A stretch of 64,000 nucleotides of DNA, taken from the NCBI RefSeq assembly GCF_003234265.2, contig NZ_CP126256.1:2418001-2482000 (forward strand), read 5' to 3'. Origin of the DNA: Curtobacterium sp. MCSS17_015 (GTDB lineage: Bacteria; Actinomycetota; Actinomycetes; Actinomycetales; Microbacteriaceae). The notes beneath the pieces are model-generated. The model was not told where the DNA came from and ran no database searches. It worked only from the letters and a program-made list of their open reading frames with translations. Both the position numbers and the translations under genes were made by a program. Below, piece after piece: positions 8,587 through 17,377 of this stretch (position 1 is its first letter; every line of letters begins with the position of its first letter).

Positions 8587-9645
8587 TCAGGACGAGCGCC
8601 GCACCACCAGCTCCGGCTGCAGGAGTGCCTCGTCGTGCTGGCCGCCCTCGAGCAGCGCCCGGGCCGACGCGAGCACCCGCTCCCCCATCGCCTGGAAGTC
8701 CTGTCGCACGGTGGTCAGCGGCGGCGTGAAGTGCGCCGCCTCCGGGATGTCGTCGAAGCCGACGACGGCGATGTCGTCCGGGACGCGCAGCCCCTCCTCG
8801 GCGAAGGCGTGCAGGACGCCGAGCGCCATCTGGTCGTTCCCCGCGAAGACCGCGTCGACCGCCGTGACGTCGAGGGACCGCCCGGCCGCGAATCCGCTCG
8901 CCGGGGTCCAGTCGCCGTCCAGCACGACCGGGGTCAGACCGCGGGAGCGCATGGTCCGCTCGTAGGTGGCGCGGCGCACCTCGCCCTCCTGCGAGACGGC
9001 GGGTCCGGCGATGTGCACGATCCGCCGGTGACCCCGGTCGAACAGGTGCTGCAACGCCATGGTGGTTCCGGCGGCCTGGTCGATCGCGACGGCGGAGACG
9101 GTGGCGCCACCGCTGCCGGGCACGACCAGGTCGGTGGGCACCGCGTCCCGCTGCACGGCGTTCGCGACCACGACGGGCACCGTCACGGCCATCGTCAGTG
9201 AGCCGAGGGCGTCGAGCACCCGGTTGTCGGCGGCGACGAGGACCACGGCGGCGACGTCCTGCGCGAGCAGCGTCGTGAGGGCCTCGGACAGGTCCGTCGG
9301 CCGGGGGTCGTCGGGCAGCGTCGAGAGGAGCACGTGGTACCCGGCGGTGCGCGCGGCCCGTTCGAACCCGATCGCCGTGCTCGACGGTCCGTACAGCGCG
9401 TCGCCTGCGCTGACCAGGCCGAGCGCCCGGCTCCGCCCACCGGCCAGGGCCCGGGCCGCGGCGCGGGGCCGGTAGCCGAGTTCCCCGATCGCGGTGGTCA
9501 CCCGAGAGCGGAAGCCGTCCCGGACCGTCGGGTCACCGTTGATCACGCGGCTGACGGTCTGGTGCGAGACGCCCGCACGCTCGGCGACGTCGAAGATCGT
9601 CGGGGCCTTGCGGGGCCTGCCGTTCGGCGTCGCGGTCGTCGTCAC
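8587..9645 (-). CDS. LacI-family transcriptional regulator, probable arabinose repressor
   Basis: This is a 352-aa repressor. The N-terminal HTH (TIFDVAERAGVSHQTVSRVINGD) begins near residue 14, followed by the hinge GYRPRAAARALAGGRS and a periplasmic-binding-like sugar domain (GDWTPASGFAAGRSL, FAGNDQMALGVL, VVGFDDIPEAAHFTPPLTTV). The start is GTG at 9645, which places the HTH at the normal distance; more distal starts would add a non-conserved extension. It lies between the araBDA operon and the ChvE-type transporter, each preceded by GTGAGCGCTCAC, so it is the likely reader of that site. The effector (arabinose or an arabino-oligosaccharide) is inferred. Confidence 0.88.
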   Translation of the reverse strand: MTTTATPNGRPRKAPTIFDVAERAGVSHQTVSRVINGDPTVRDGFRSRVTTAIGELGYRPRAAARALAGGRSRALGLVSAGDALYGPSSTAIGFERAARTAGYHVLLSTLPDDPRPTDLSEALTTLLAQDVAAVVLVAADNRVLDALGSLTMAVTVPVVVANAVQRDAVPTDLVVPGSGGATVSAVAIDQAAGTTMALQHLFDRGHRRIVHIAGPAVSQEGEVRRATYERTMRSRGLTPVVLDGDWTPASGFAAGRSLDVTAVDAVFAGNDQMALGVLHAFAEEGLRVPDDIAVVGFDDIPEAAHFTPPLTTVRQDFQAMGERVLASARALLEGGQHDEALLQPELVVRRSS

Positions 9646-9705
9646 CCGGTCACCGTACCGCGGCGCCAGTTCGGTGCGGCGACATCCCGATCCGGTCACG
9701 ACGAG

Positions 9706-9746
9706 TTGACACCGTGGGACACAACCCACATGATGTGAGCGCTCAC
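9706..9746 (+). promoter_or_regulatory. Promoter and operator of the ChvE-type transporter operon
   Basis: TTGACA (9706-9711), a 17-nt spacer and CATGAT (9729-9734) form a good promoter. The perfect palindrome GTGAGCGCTCAC at 9735-9746 follows immediately and covers the expected start point. It is the same operator as at araB. Confidence 0.8.
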
Positions 9747-9830
9747 TTCGAGCATCACATCCCCAGCGGGACACAGCAGCCCCGCACCCGAGCGCGTCGA
9801 CGTCGACGCGAGAGGAACAGAGGTACTTCG

Positions 9831-10967
9831 ATGAAGAAGCGCAGGATCGTCGCGAGCGTCACCGCTCTCGGTCTCGCCCTCTCCCTGGCCGCCTGCTCTG
9901 CCGGCGGCCGCGGCGCCACCGGTTCCGACGGCGGCGACGAGAGCAACGGCAACAAGGGCGCCCTCGTCGGCGTCGCGATGCCGACCAAGGTCTCCGAGCG
10001 CTGGATCAAGGACGGCGACGCCGTCAAGAGCAGCCTCGAGAAGGCCGGCTACAAGGTCGACCTCGAGTACGCGGACAACAAGATCCCGCAGCAGGTCCAG
10101 CAGGTCAGCAACATGATCACGAAGGGCGCGAAGGTCCTCATCGTCGCGTCCATCGACGGCGGCTCGCTGTCCGACCAGCTCGACGCAGCGGCCGAGGCCG
10201 GCATCAAGGTGATCTCCTACGACCGCCTGCTGACCGGCAACGAGAACGTCGACTACTACGTCTCGTTCGACAACTACAAGGTGGGCGTCGACCAGGCGAC
10301 CTCGCTCCTGACCGGCCTCGGGCTCCTCGACGAGAACGGCGAGAAGACCGACGAGAAGGGCCCCTTCACCATCGAGGTCTTCGCCGGCTCGGCCGACGAC
10401 AACAACGCCACGTTCTTCTTCAACGGCGCGATGGACACCCTCAAGCCGTACCTCGAGGACGGCACGCTGACGATCGGCTCCGGCCAGGACGGCTTCACCC
10501 AGGCCGCCACCCAGCAGTGGGACCCGGCGCTCGCCAAGTCCCGCATGCAGAACCTCGTCGCGAAGTCGTACTCGGGCGGCACCACGCTCGACGGCGTGCT
10601 CTCGCCGTACGACGGCATCTCGATCGGCATCATCTCGGCGCTCCAGGGTGCCGGCTACGGTTCGGGCGACCGCCCGCTCCCGGTGATCACGGGCCAGGAC
10701 GCCGAGGCCGCCTCGGTCAAGTCGATCATCAACGACCAGCAGTACTCGACCATCTACAAGGACACGCGTCAGCTCGCCGACAAGTCCGCGTCGATGGCCC
10801 AGGACCTGCTGTCGGGCAAGAAGCCCGAGGTCAACGACACCAAGACCTACGACAACAAGGCCAAGGTCGTCCCGACCTACCTGTTCCAGCCGACGATCGT
10901 CACCAAGGAGAACTACGAGAAGGTCCTCGTCGACTCCGGGTACTACACGGACGCCGACCTCAAGTAG
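9831..10967 (+). CDS. chvE: Multiple-sugar-binding lipoprotein (ChvE-like)
   Basis: This 378-aa extracytoplasmic binding protein starts at ATG 9831 behind AGAGG. A basic signal peptide with lipobox LSLAAC gives a lipid-anchored Cys about 22 residues in. The mature part resembles the XylF/ChvE class of pentose- and hexose-binding proteins: [41 protein letters not shown] and [15 protein letters not shown]. It should deliver monosaccharides to the GguA/GguB proteins encoded next. The operator at 9735 suggests arabinose-linked induction. A hairpin just after the gene may raise its dosage over the transporter subunits. Confidence 0.88.
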   Translation: MKKRRIVASVTALGLALSLAACSAGGRGATGSDGGDESNGNKGALVGVAMPTKVSERWIKDGDAVKSSLEKAGYKVDLEYADNKIPQQVQQVSNMITKGAKVLIVASIDGGSLSDQLDAAAEAGIKVISYDRLLTGNENVDYYVSFDNYKVGVDQATSLLTGLGLLDENGEKTDEKGPFTIEVFAGSADDNNATFFFNGAMDTLKPYLEDGTLTIGSGQDGFTQAATQQWDPALAKSRMQNLVAKSYSGGTTLDGVLSPYDGISIGIISALQGAGYGSGDRPLPVITGQDAEAASVKSIINDQQYSTIYKDTRQLADKSASMAQDLLSGKKPEVNDTKTYDNKAKVVPTYLFQPTIVTKENYEKVLVDSGYYTDADLK

Positions 10968-10988
10968 GTCGCGACTCCTCTTCGGACA

Positions 10989-11021
10989 GGAGGCCCGGTG
11001 CCGGGCTGGCACCGGGCCTCC
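10989..11021 (+). terminator. Intra-operon hairpin (attenuator)
   Basis: Perfect 14-bp arms GGAGGCCCGGTGCC and GGCACCGGGCCTCC enclose a 5-nt loop, 21 nt after the binding-protein stop. No U tract follows and the ATPase gene begins 55 nt later, so it probably gives partial termination or protects the 3' end of the binding-protein mRNA. Confidence 0.6.
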
Positions 11022-11076
11022 CGTTCCGTCCCCACCCACTCGCGCGCCGTCCCGGCGCCCAACGGAAGGCGGTCCC

Positions 11077-12627
11077 GTGGCGGACACCATCCTCGAGATG
11101 CGCGACATCACCAAGACGTTCCCCGGCGTCAAGGCCCTGCAGAACGTCTCGCTCCAGGTCGAACGGGGCCAGGTCCACGCGATCTGCGGTGAGAACGGCG
11201 CGGGCAAGTCCACGCTCATGAAGGTCCTGTCCGGTGTCTACCCGGCCGGCAGCTTCGACGGCGAGATCCTGCTCGACGGCAAGCCCGTCTCGTTCTCGAA
11301 CATCAACGACTCCGAGGACGCGGGCGTCGTCATCATCCACCAGGAGCTCGCGCTGAGCCCCTACCTGTCGATCGCCGAGAACATCTTCCTCGGCAACGAG
11401 CGCGCCAAGGGCGGCTTCATCGACTGGAACAAGACGAACCTCGAGGCCGCGACGCTCCTGAAGCGCGTCGGCCTCAAGGACAACCCGATCACCAAGATCA
11501 CGGACATCGGCGTCGGCAAGCAGCAGCTCGTCGAGATCGCGAAGGCGCTGTCGAAGAAGGTGAAGCTCCTCATCCTCGACGAGCCGACCGCCGCACTGAA
11601 CGACGACGACTCCGCGCACCTGCTCGAGCTCATCCGCTCGCTGCAGGCCGAGGGCATGACGGCGATCATCATCAGCCACAAGCTCAACGAGATCAAGGCG
11701 ATCGCTGACAAGGTCACGATCATCCGAGACGGACAGACCATCGAGACCCTCGACATGCACGCCGGCGAGGTCTCCGAGGACCGCATCATCCGCGGCATGG
11801 TCGGGCGGGACCTCTCCAACCGGTACCCGGAGCACGAGTCGAACATCGGCGAAGAGCTCCTGCGCATCGAGGACTGGACCGTCCACCACCCGCTCGACGC
11901 CTCCCGCGAGATCATCCACCAGGCGAACCTCACCGTCCGCGCCGGTGAGATCGTCGGGATCGCCGGGCTGATGGGCGCCGGCCGCACCGAGCTCGCGATG
12001 AGCGTCTTCGGGCACTCGTACGGCACCGGGATCAGCGGCACCGTCTACAAGCGCGGGACCCCGATCAAGACGAACACGGTCACCGCCGCGATCGACAACG
12101 GCCTGGCCTACGCGACCGAGGACCGGAAGCGCTACGGCCTCAACCTCATCGACGACATCAAGCGGAACGTCTCCGGCTCGGCACTCGGCAAGCTCGCCAA
12201 GTGGGGCTTCGTGAACGGCTCCGAGGAGACCACCGTCGCGCGCCAGTTCCTCAAGAACATGAACATCAAGGCACCGACCGTGAACGCGGTGACCGGCAAG
12301 CTCTCCGGCGGGAACCAGCAGAAGGTCGTCCTGTCGAAGTGGATGTACTCCGACCCGGACGTGCTCATCCTCGACGAGCCCACCCGCGGCATCGACGTCG
12401 GCGCGAAGTACGAGATCTACACGATCATCAACGCGCTCGCGGACCAGGGGAAGGGGATCATCGTGATCTCCTCCGAGCTGCCCGAGCTGCTCGGCATCTG
12501 CGACCGCATCTACACGCTCTCCGAGGGCACCATCACCGCCGACGTCCCGCGCTCCGAGGCGTCGCCGGAAGTCCTCATGCAGTACATGACCCAGGAACGG
12601 GAGACCCCAGTCAATGAACGCGCTTAA
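11077..12627 (+). CDS. gguA: Sugar ABC transporter ATPase (GguA-like, two nucleotide-binding domains)
   Basis: This 516-aa cytoplasmic ATPase has two tandem ABC domains, as in AraG, XylG and GguA. The first has Walker [10 protein letters not shown] (about 37-45) and Walker [12 protein letters not shown]. The second has a degenerate Walker A ([10 protein letters not shown]), intact signature LSGGNQQKV and Walker [13 protein letters not shown]. Asymmetric second domains are normal for this family. The start is GTG at 11077 with GGAAGG upstream. The 3' end overlaps the permease start by 14 nt, indicating coupling. It powers uptake of the sugar bound by the ChvE-like protein. Confidence 0.92.
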   Translation: MADTILEMRDITKTFPGVKALQNVSLQVERGQVHAICGENGAGKSTLMKVLSGVYPAGSFDGEILLDGKPVSFSNINDSEDAGVVIIHQELALSPYLSIAENIFLGNERAKGGFIDWNKTNLEAATLLKRVGLKDNPITKITDIGVGKQQLVEIAKALSKKVKLLILDEPTAALNDDDSAHLLELIRSLQAEGMTAIIISHKLNEIKAIADKVTIIRDGQTIETLDMHAGEVSEDRIIRGMVGRDLSNRYPEHESNIGEELLRIEDWTVHHPLDASREIIHQANLTVRAGEIVGIAGLMGAGRTELAMSVFGHSYGTGISGTVYKRGTPIKTNTVTAAIDNGLAYATEDRKRYGLNLIDDIKRNVSGSALGKLAKWGFVNGSEETTVARQFLKNMNIKAPTVNAVTGKLSGGNQQKVVLSKWMYSDPDVLILDEPTRGIDVGAKYEIYTIINALADQGKGIIVISSELPELLGICDRIYTLSEGTITADVPRSEASPEVLMQYMTQERETPVNERA

Positions 12628-13795
12628 GTCCGCCGCCAGCTACCTCACCGGGCAGCTCCGACAGATCGGCCTGTTCATCGCGCTGATCGTCATCGTCATC
12701 TTCTTCCAGGTGACGACGAACGGCATCACGCTGGCCCCGATCAACGTCTCGAACCTGATCGTCCAGAACAGCTACATCCTGATCCTCGCGATCGGCATGG
12801 TGATGGTGATCATCGCCGGGCACATCGACCTCTCGGTCGGTTCGGTCGTCGCGTTCACCGGCGCCATGGCCGGCGTCATGATCACCCAGTGGGGCATCCC
12901 CTGGCCGGTCGCCGTCGTCCTCTGCCTCGTCCTCGGCGCCCTGGTCGGTGCGTGGCAGGGCTTCTGGATCGCCTACTTCGGGATCCCGGCGTTCATCGTG
13001 ACCCTGGCGGGCATGCTCGCCTTCCGCGGTGCCGCGCAGATCGCCCTGCAGAACCAGCAGATCTCGCCCTTCCCGGACGGCTTCCGCTCGCTCGGCTCCG
13101 GCTTCCTGCCGTCCTTCGGCACCTCGGGCTACGAGCCGCTCACGATGGTCCTCGGCCTCGCCGCCGCGGCGATCCTCGTGATCACCGGCTTCCGCGGTCG
13201 TGCGACCCGTCGCAAGTACCAGCTCGAGGACGAGCCGTTCGCGTGGTTCATCACCAAGATGGCGTTCACCGTCGCGCTGGTCATCTTCATCGCGCTGCTG
13301 CTCGCCAGCTACAACGGCACCCCGATCGTCCTCGTGATCCTCGGCGTCCTGGTCATCGCGTACTCGATGGTCATGCGCAGCGCGGTCTTCGGTCGCCACA
13401 TCTACGCGATCGGCGGCAACCCGCTGGCCGCACAGCTCTCCGGCGTCAAGACGAAGCGCGTCACGTTCCTGCTGTTCGTCAACATGGGTGTCATCTCGGC
13501 CCTCGCCGGCGTCGTCTTCACCGGCCAGCTCAACCTCGCCTCGCCGAGCGCGGGCAACGGGTTCGAGCTCGACGCCATCGCGGCCGTGTTCATCGGTGGT
13601 GCCGCCGTCACCGGTGGCATCGGAACGGTCCCGGGAGCGATCGTCGGTGGTCTCATCATCGGTCTGCTCAACAACGGCATGTCGATCCTCGGTGTCGGTT
13701 CCGAGTTCCAGCAGCTCATCAAGGGCCTGGTGCTCCTCGCCGCCGTCGCGTTCGACGTCTTCAACAAGCGCCGCGCGGCCTCCGCTCGCAAGTAA
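12614..13795 (+). CDS. gguB: Sugar ABC transporter permease (GguB-like)
   Basis: This 393-aa integral membrane protein is rich in long hydrophobic segments (about 10). It carries the conserved [20 protein letters not shown] block of the BPD_transp_2 (XylH/GguB) family near residue 75, then [18 protein letters not shown] and the C-terminal [19 protein letters not shown]. It forms the channel with the preceding ATPase. The coding start (ATG 12614) lies inside the end of gguA. The operon closes with a 24-bp perfect hairpin at 13809-13862. Confidence 0.92.
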   Translation: MNALKSAASYLTGQLRQIGLFIALIVIVIFFQVTTNGITLAPINVSNLIVQNSYILILAIGMVMVIIAGHIDLSVGSVVAFTGAMAGVMITQWGIPWPVAVVLCLVLGALVGAWQGFWIAYFGIPAFIVTLAGMLAFRGAAQIALQNQQISPFPDGFRSLGSGFLPSFGTSGYEPLTMVLGLAAAAILVITGFRGRATRRKYQLEDEPFAWFITKMAFTVALVIFIALLLASYNGTPIVLVILGVLVIAYSMVMRSAVFGRHIYAIGGNPLAAQLSGVKTKRVTFLLFVNMGVISALAGVVFTGQLNLASPSAGNGFELDAIAAVFIGGAAVTGGIGTVPGAIVGGLIIGLLNNGMSILGVGSEFQQLIKGLVLLAAVAFDVFNKRRAASARK

Positions 13796-13808
13796 CGCAG
13801 GCACCACA

Positions 13809-13862
13809 CCACGAAGCGGACACCGCACCTCGTTCCGGCGAGGTGCGGTGTCCGCTTCGTGG
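13809..13862. terminator. Perfect 24-bp hairpin, bidirectional terminator
   Basis: Arms 13809-13832 and 13839-13862 are exact complements with loop TTCCGG. The hairpin separates gguB from the convergent GH13 gene ending at 13883. It is one of the longest perfect stems in the window. Confidence 0.8.
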
Positions 13863-13882
13863 TTCCCGGGGTGGGTCAGCGG

Positions 13883-15247
13883 TCAGGCGGTCAGCACCGC
13901 CCAGGCCCCGGCCGGGAGGCGCAACTCGCCCTCCGACAGATCGGCCCGGCCCGCCTCGACGCGCGTCGCGTCGGCCGCGGGCAGCACCACCGGCTCCGGC
14001 GAGAGGTTCAGGGCGGTGACCACGGCCTCCCGGTCGGTCGCGGTCCGGAGGACCAGCGCCTCGTTCGACAGGTGCACCACGTCGGTGTGCGCACGGTGCA
14101 GCCACGGGTGCCGACGCCGGAGGGCGACGAGCGCCTGGTGGGCGTGCAGCACCTCGGCCGCCGTCCCGCTCGGCTCGGGTGGCGCAGCCGGGAACGCGGG
14201 GCGGACCGCGTCGTCGCCGCCCTCGCGCTGCTCCTTGACGCCGGTCCAACCGAACTCGTCGCCCGCGTACACCGACGGCGTCCCCGCGACGGTGAAGAGC
14301 ACCGCGACGGCGTGACCGACGAACCCCTCCCCCACGGCCGAAGCGATCCGGGTGACGTCGTGGTTGCCGACGAACGTGCTCGGGGCGAACGTCGCCAGGA
14401 GCTCGTCGTGCCGCTCGACCGCGTGGGCGAGTTCGAAGCAGTTCCGGTCCGCGATGCCGTGCCAGATGCCCTGCCACAGCTCGTACTGGGTGGTCGAGTC
14501 CATCGTCGACTCGCGGACGATCGCCGCGGTGTCGCCGTGGATGACCTCGCCCGAGAACCAGGCGTCCGGGAACCGCTCGCGCACGCGCGGCAGCACCCGG
14601 GCCCAGAACGCCGGCGGCACCGCGTAGGCCGCGTCGAGTCGCCAGCCGTCGACGCCGCGCTCCAGCCAGTGCGTCATGACCGCGACGATGAGGTCCTCGG
14701 TCTGCTGCGACGCGTGGTCGAGTGCGACGAGGATGTCGTGGCCCTCGAACGACCCGACCGGCACCGACTGCCCCGGCTGCCAGCCCGACCAGTCGACGGC
14801 GAACAGGCCCGCGGTGTCGGCGTCCGGTCCCGCCGTCTCGAGCTGGCGGAACGCCGGGTGCTCACGGCCGACGTGGTTGAAGACGCCGTCGAGCAGCACG
14901 CGGACCCCCCGCTCGCGCGCAGCGGCCACCAGGCGGTCGAAGTCCGCATCGTCGCCGAGTCGGGGGTCGATCCGGGAGTGGTCGACCGTGTCGTAGCCGT
15001 GCGACGAACTCGCGAAGACCGGCCCGAGCAGCAGTCCGTTCAGGCCGAGGTCCACCACGTGGTCGAGCCAGCCCTCCAGGTGGCCGAGGCGGTGCTCGAC
15101 CGCACGCTCGTCGACCGGCGTTGCCGGGCGGACCTCTGCTCCGACGAAGCCGAGCGGGTAGACGTGCCACCACATGACGTGCTCGACCCAGGCGGGCTCG
15201 CTCGGCCTCGTCGCGGCGGCGGGGTTCGGCTCGGCTGCTGTGTCCAT
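13883..15247 (-). CDS. GH13 alpha-amylase-family glycosidase
   Basis: This 454-aa enzyme has no signal peptide, so it is cytoplasmic. The (beta/alpha)8 motifs are all present: DGVFNHVG (about 120), GWRLDAAY with nucleophile Asp205, FSGEVIHG with acid/base Glu234, and FVGNHDVTRI with Asp297. A short C-terminal beta domain ends in LPAGAWAVLTA. The start is ATG 15247; a longer frame upstream is not conserved-looking. Exact specificity (neopullulanase, cyclomaltodextrinase or alpha-glucosidase type) cannot be decided by eye. It acts on alpha-glucans rather than arabinans, so its location after the arabinose genes may be incidental. Confidence 0.88.
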   Translation of the reverse strand: MDTAAEPNPAAATRPSEPAWVEHVMWWHVYPLGFVGAEVRPATPVDERAVEHRLGHLEGWLDHVVDLGLNGLLLGPVFASSSHGYDTVDHSRIDPRLGDDADFDRLVAAARERGVRVLLDGVFNHVGREHPAFRQLETAGPDADTAGLFAVDWSGWQPGQSVPVGSFEGHDILVALDHASQQTEDLIVAVMTHWLERGVDGWRLDAAYAVPPAFWARVLPRVRERFPDAWFSGEVIHGDTAAIVRESTMDSTTQYELWQGIWHGIADRNCFELAHAVERHDELLATFAPSTFVGNHDVTRIASAVGEGFVGHAVAVLFTVAGTPSVYAGDEFGWTGVKEQREGGDDAVRPAFPAAPPEPSGTAAEVLHAHQALVALRRRHPWLHRAHTDVVHLSNEALVLRTATDREAVVTALNLSPEPVVLPAADATRVEAGRADLSEGELRLPAGAWAVLTA

Positions 15248-15339
15248 CCATGCATGCTGCCAGGCGGCCCTGGTCAGGGCCGTGGACCGGGGTACCGCCA
15301 GCCTGGAAGCGCGTCGGTGGCCGGGACGATCATGGGCGT

Positions 15340-15738
15340 ATGGGACGAGCCATCCGGACCGAGGACGACGCACGCCGACTCGAGGCCGCGCACGCGGAAC
15401 GGACGTGCGCGTCCTGCGGACGGCGCATGCCCGACACCGCCGGCCCGGACACGAAGTGGTGCTCCGACGCGTGCCGACGCCACGGGCTCGACGACACCGA
15501 CCGGACCCTCGAGCACACGATCGACGCGCTGCTCGACGCTCGCGCGCTGACCTCGAGCATCTGCCCGTCGGATGCCGCCCGTGCCGTCGGCGGTGAGGAC
15601 TGGCGCGACCTCATGGAACCCGCGCGTCGCGCCGCCCGGCGGATGGTCGCGCGTGGCGAGGTCGAGATCACCCAGGGCGGGAACGTCATCGACCCGTCGA
15701 CCGCGAAGGGCCCGATCCGGATCCGCCGTCCGCGCTGA
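15340..15738 (+). CDS. Zinc-finger plus DUF3253-like protein
   Basis: This 132-aa protein starts at ATG 15340. The N-terminal part holds a four-cysteine motif, CASCGRR then WCSDACR (about 22-46), typical of small zinc fingers of the DUF2256 kind. The C-terminal part (about 55-132; ALTSSICPSDAAR, DWRDLMEPARRAARRMVARGEVEITQGG) is a small winged-helix-like domain resembling DUF3253. This combination suggests nucleic-acid binding, but no function is established. Single gene, divergent from the GH13 gene. Confidence 0.75.
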   Translation: MGRAIRTEDDARRLEAAHAERTCASCGRRMPDTAGPDTKWCSDACRRHGLDDTDRTLEHTIDALLDARALTSSICPSDAARAVGGEDWRDLMEPARRAARRMVARGEVEITQGGNVIDPSTAKGPIRIRRPR

Positions 15739-15870
15739 GGCCGAGGTGCCGGCCCGGGTACGCGAGGCTCGCCCCTGCCGTGAGCGCCGTCGGGAAGCAC
15801 CCGAGGCCGCCGAACGCACCGCCCAGGGTCACGAGGGCCAGGGCATGGGCGATGCGCGCATCGACCCGGC

Positions 15871-16281
15871 TCAGCTGGTCGGGTCGGTCTTCTGCCGCAT
15901 CGTGACGACCAGCCGTTCGAGCGCGACCACGAGGCGGTCCGTCTGCGAGCGGGACACGCGTGACGATGAGTGCTGGAAGTTCGACTTCTCGTCGGTCAGT
16001 CGTTTCAGGTGGTTGCCCGGCTGCCTGTCCGGCGAACACGCTGTGTCGAGGAGGCGTCTCGCCTGAGCATGGTTCTCGCCGACGTGGTGGTACCCGAGGA
16101 CTGCACCGCAGATCGCATCCGCTGCTGCTATGCCACCGAGCACGGCGTTCGCGCCGGCGGCTTTCCAATCGGCATGTGACGAAGACCCGGCGCAGAGGAC
16201 GACCACCTCGTAGTACGCCTCCGCTTCGTCGCGCCGCCTGCGGACCGCTGCTCGATCCATGGCGCGCGTCCGGACCGACAT
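15871..16281 (-). CDS. Putative HEPN-type toxin of an MNT/HEPN pair
   Basis: This 136-aa helical protein starts at ATG 16281, overlapping the stop of the nucleotidyltransferase gene (TGATG). Helical segments EAEAYYEVVVLCAG, AGANAVLGGIAAADAICG and GYHHVGENHAQARRLLDTA resemble the HEPN fold. RQPGNH (residues 86-91) matches the Rx4H RNase motif of HEPN toxins. In known MNT-HEPN modules the nucleotidyltransferase antitoxin inactivates the HEPN RNase. Here the order is antitoxin first, translationally coupled. Family assignment is by eye only. An alternative is a non-toxic HEPN partner domain. Confidence 0.6.
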   Translation of the reverse strand: MSVRTRAMDRAAVRRRRDEAEAYYEVVVLCAGSSSHADWKAAGANAVLGGIAAADAICGAVLGYHHVGENHAQARRLLDTACSPDRQPGNHLKRLTDEKSNFQHSSSRVSRSQTDRLVVALERLVVTMRQKTDPTS

Positions 16282-16874
16282 CAGACCAACGTCCTGATGT
16301 CGGGACCGAAGACGGTGCGCGCATCCGCACGCCACGAGCCGACGAGCGGGTCGCCCTCGGCGGCGAACCGCTCCAGGTCAGCACGGGTGACGTCGAACAC
16401 CTGGCACTCGTTGCCGGTCCAGCGGTGGACCAGATCGCCGAGCTGCACCACGACGTCGAGATCGGTCTCCGTGTCGAAGACCACGAGCAGATCCACGTCG
16501 GACTCGTCGGTGGCCGTTCCCCGCGCAACGGATCCGAAGATCGACACGGAGAGGATGGACGGATCGACCCCGGCGAGGAAATCGTGGATCCGTCGCTCGA
16601 GTTCCGCCCCGGCGCCGAGCACGAGTTCGACGGCGGGCCACAGCAGGTGGTCACGGTTCACCCGGTAGGCCGAGTGCTGGAGGCCGCGTTCGACGCACAC
16701 CAGTCCGGCATGTTCCAGTTTGTCGAGCGCTCGTTTGATGCCGGTGTGTTGCGCGGCACCAGCGACTCGCGCAACCTGGCGCCCGGTCATGCCGGCGTCG
16801 GTCTGTGCGAGGACACGGAGGGCGTCGGCCTGGGTCGGCCCGACGAGCGTGGCGAGAGGAGCGGTGAGCTGCAT
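16281..16874 (-). CDS. Winged-helix nucleotidyltransferase, putative MNT antitoxin
   Basis: This 197-aa protein has two parts. Residues about 15-75 form a winged HTH (GMTGRQVARVAGAAQHTGIKR, with wing VCVERGLQHSAYRV). Residues about 85-197 form a minimal nucleotidyltransferase with SIFGSVARG (Gly114-Ser115) and SDVDLLVVFD (Asp126, Asp128). It starts at ATG 16874, 7 nt from a row of three palindromes, so autoregulation is likely. In MNT/HEPN systems this enzyme modifies or neutralises the partner. The HTH-NTase fusion also occurs in stand-alone transcriptional regulators, so the toxin-antitoxin reading rests on the coupled downstream gene. Confidence 0.75.
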   Translation of the reverse strand: MQLTAPLATLVGPTQADALRVLAQTDAGMTGRQVARVAGAAQHTGIKRALDKLEHAGLVCVERGLQHSAYRVNRDHLLWPAVELVLGAGAELERRIHDFLAGVDPSILSVSIFGSVARGTATDESDVDLLVVFDTETDLDVVVQLGDLVHRWTGNECQVFDVTRADLERFAAEGDPLVGSWRADARTVFGPDIRTLV

Positions 16875-16881
16875 CAGGCGA

Positions 16882-16923
16882 GTGTACACAGATGTGGTAC
16901 ACGTGTGCACATCATGTGTACAC
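16882..16923 (-). promoter_or_regulatory. Triple-palindrome operator array upstream of the MNT/HEPN pair
   Basis: GTGTACAC (16882-16889), ACACGTGT (16899-16906) and GTGTACAC (16916-16923) are three 8-bp palindromes with centres exactly 17 bp apart, directly upstream of ATG 16874. This is the expected layout for cooperative autorepression by the winged-HTH protein encoded next. Confidence 0.65.
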
Positions 16924-16948
16924 CTACTCGATCGGTCGACCGCTCCGG

Positions 16949-17353
16949 TCAACGACGCCGACGGGCGAGCAGTGTCCCCACCGCGACGAGCGCGAGGCAG
17001 GCGATGATCGGGACGCGCTGGTCGCCCTTGACGTCGCGGTACTGCACTCCGGGATCGGCCAGCGCCGTGCCGGGGAAGGCGAGGCTCGTCACCTGTGTCA
17101 CCCAGTAGGTCGAGGCGATGCTGCTCGCGAGACCGACGTCCCGGACCGCGGGACGCAGGCGCCACACCGTGAGGCCGGCCAACGCCACCGCGAGCGACAT
17201 CGTCTGCGCGTTGTGGAACTTCGCGTGCGGCGGCCAGGCCGGGTTCTTCACGTGGGTCTCGTTGTAGTCGAAGACGAAGGCGCCCACGGGGGCGGCGACC
17301 GCAGCGACGCCGATGCAGATCCGCCCAGCCAGCTCACGCGCAGAGAGTGTCAT
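16949..17353 (-). CDS. Small four-span membrane protein
   Basis: This 134-aa integral membrane protein has four hydrophobic segments: ICIGVAAVAAPVGAFVF, TMSLAVALAGLTVW, IASTYWVTQVTSLAF and VPIIACLALVAVGTLLA. It has a conserved-looking polar stretch NPAWPPHAKFHNAQTM between spans 1 and 2. The His/Asn residues there could bind a ligand or metal, but I do not know a function. It starts at ATG 17353 and ends with a basic RRRR tail. It precedes the MNT/HEPN pair on the same strand but is separated from it by the palindrome array. Confidence 0.75.
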   Translation of the reverse strand: MTLSARELAGRICIGVAAVAAPVGAFVFDYNETHVKNPAWPPHAKFHNAQTMSLAVALAGLTVWRLRPAVRDVGLASSIASTYWVTQVTSLAFPGTALADPGVQYRDVKGDQRVPIIACLALVAVGTLLARRRR

Positions 17354-17377
17354 GGCGCCAGCCTGCCCGGGACCGGA

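Noticed and set aside
16874..17165. Longer N-terminus for the winged-HTH nucleotidyltransferase
   Set aside because: The upstream extension crosses the palindrome array and the membrane-protein gene. ATG 16874 places the HTH normally.
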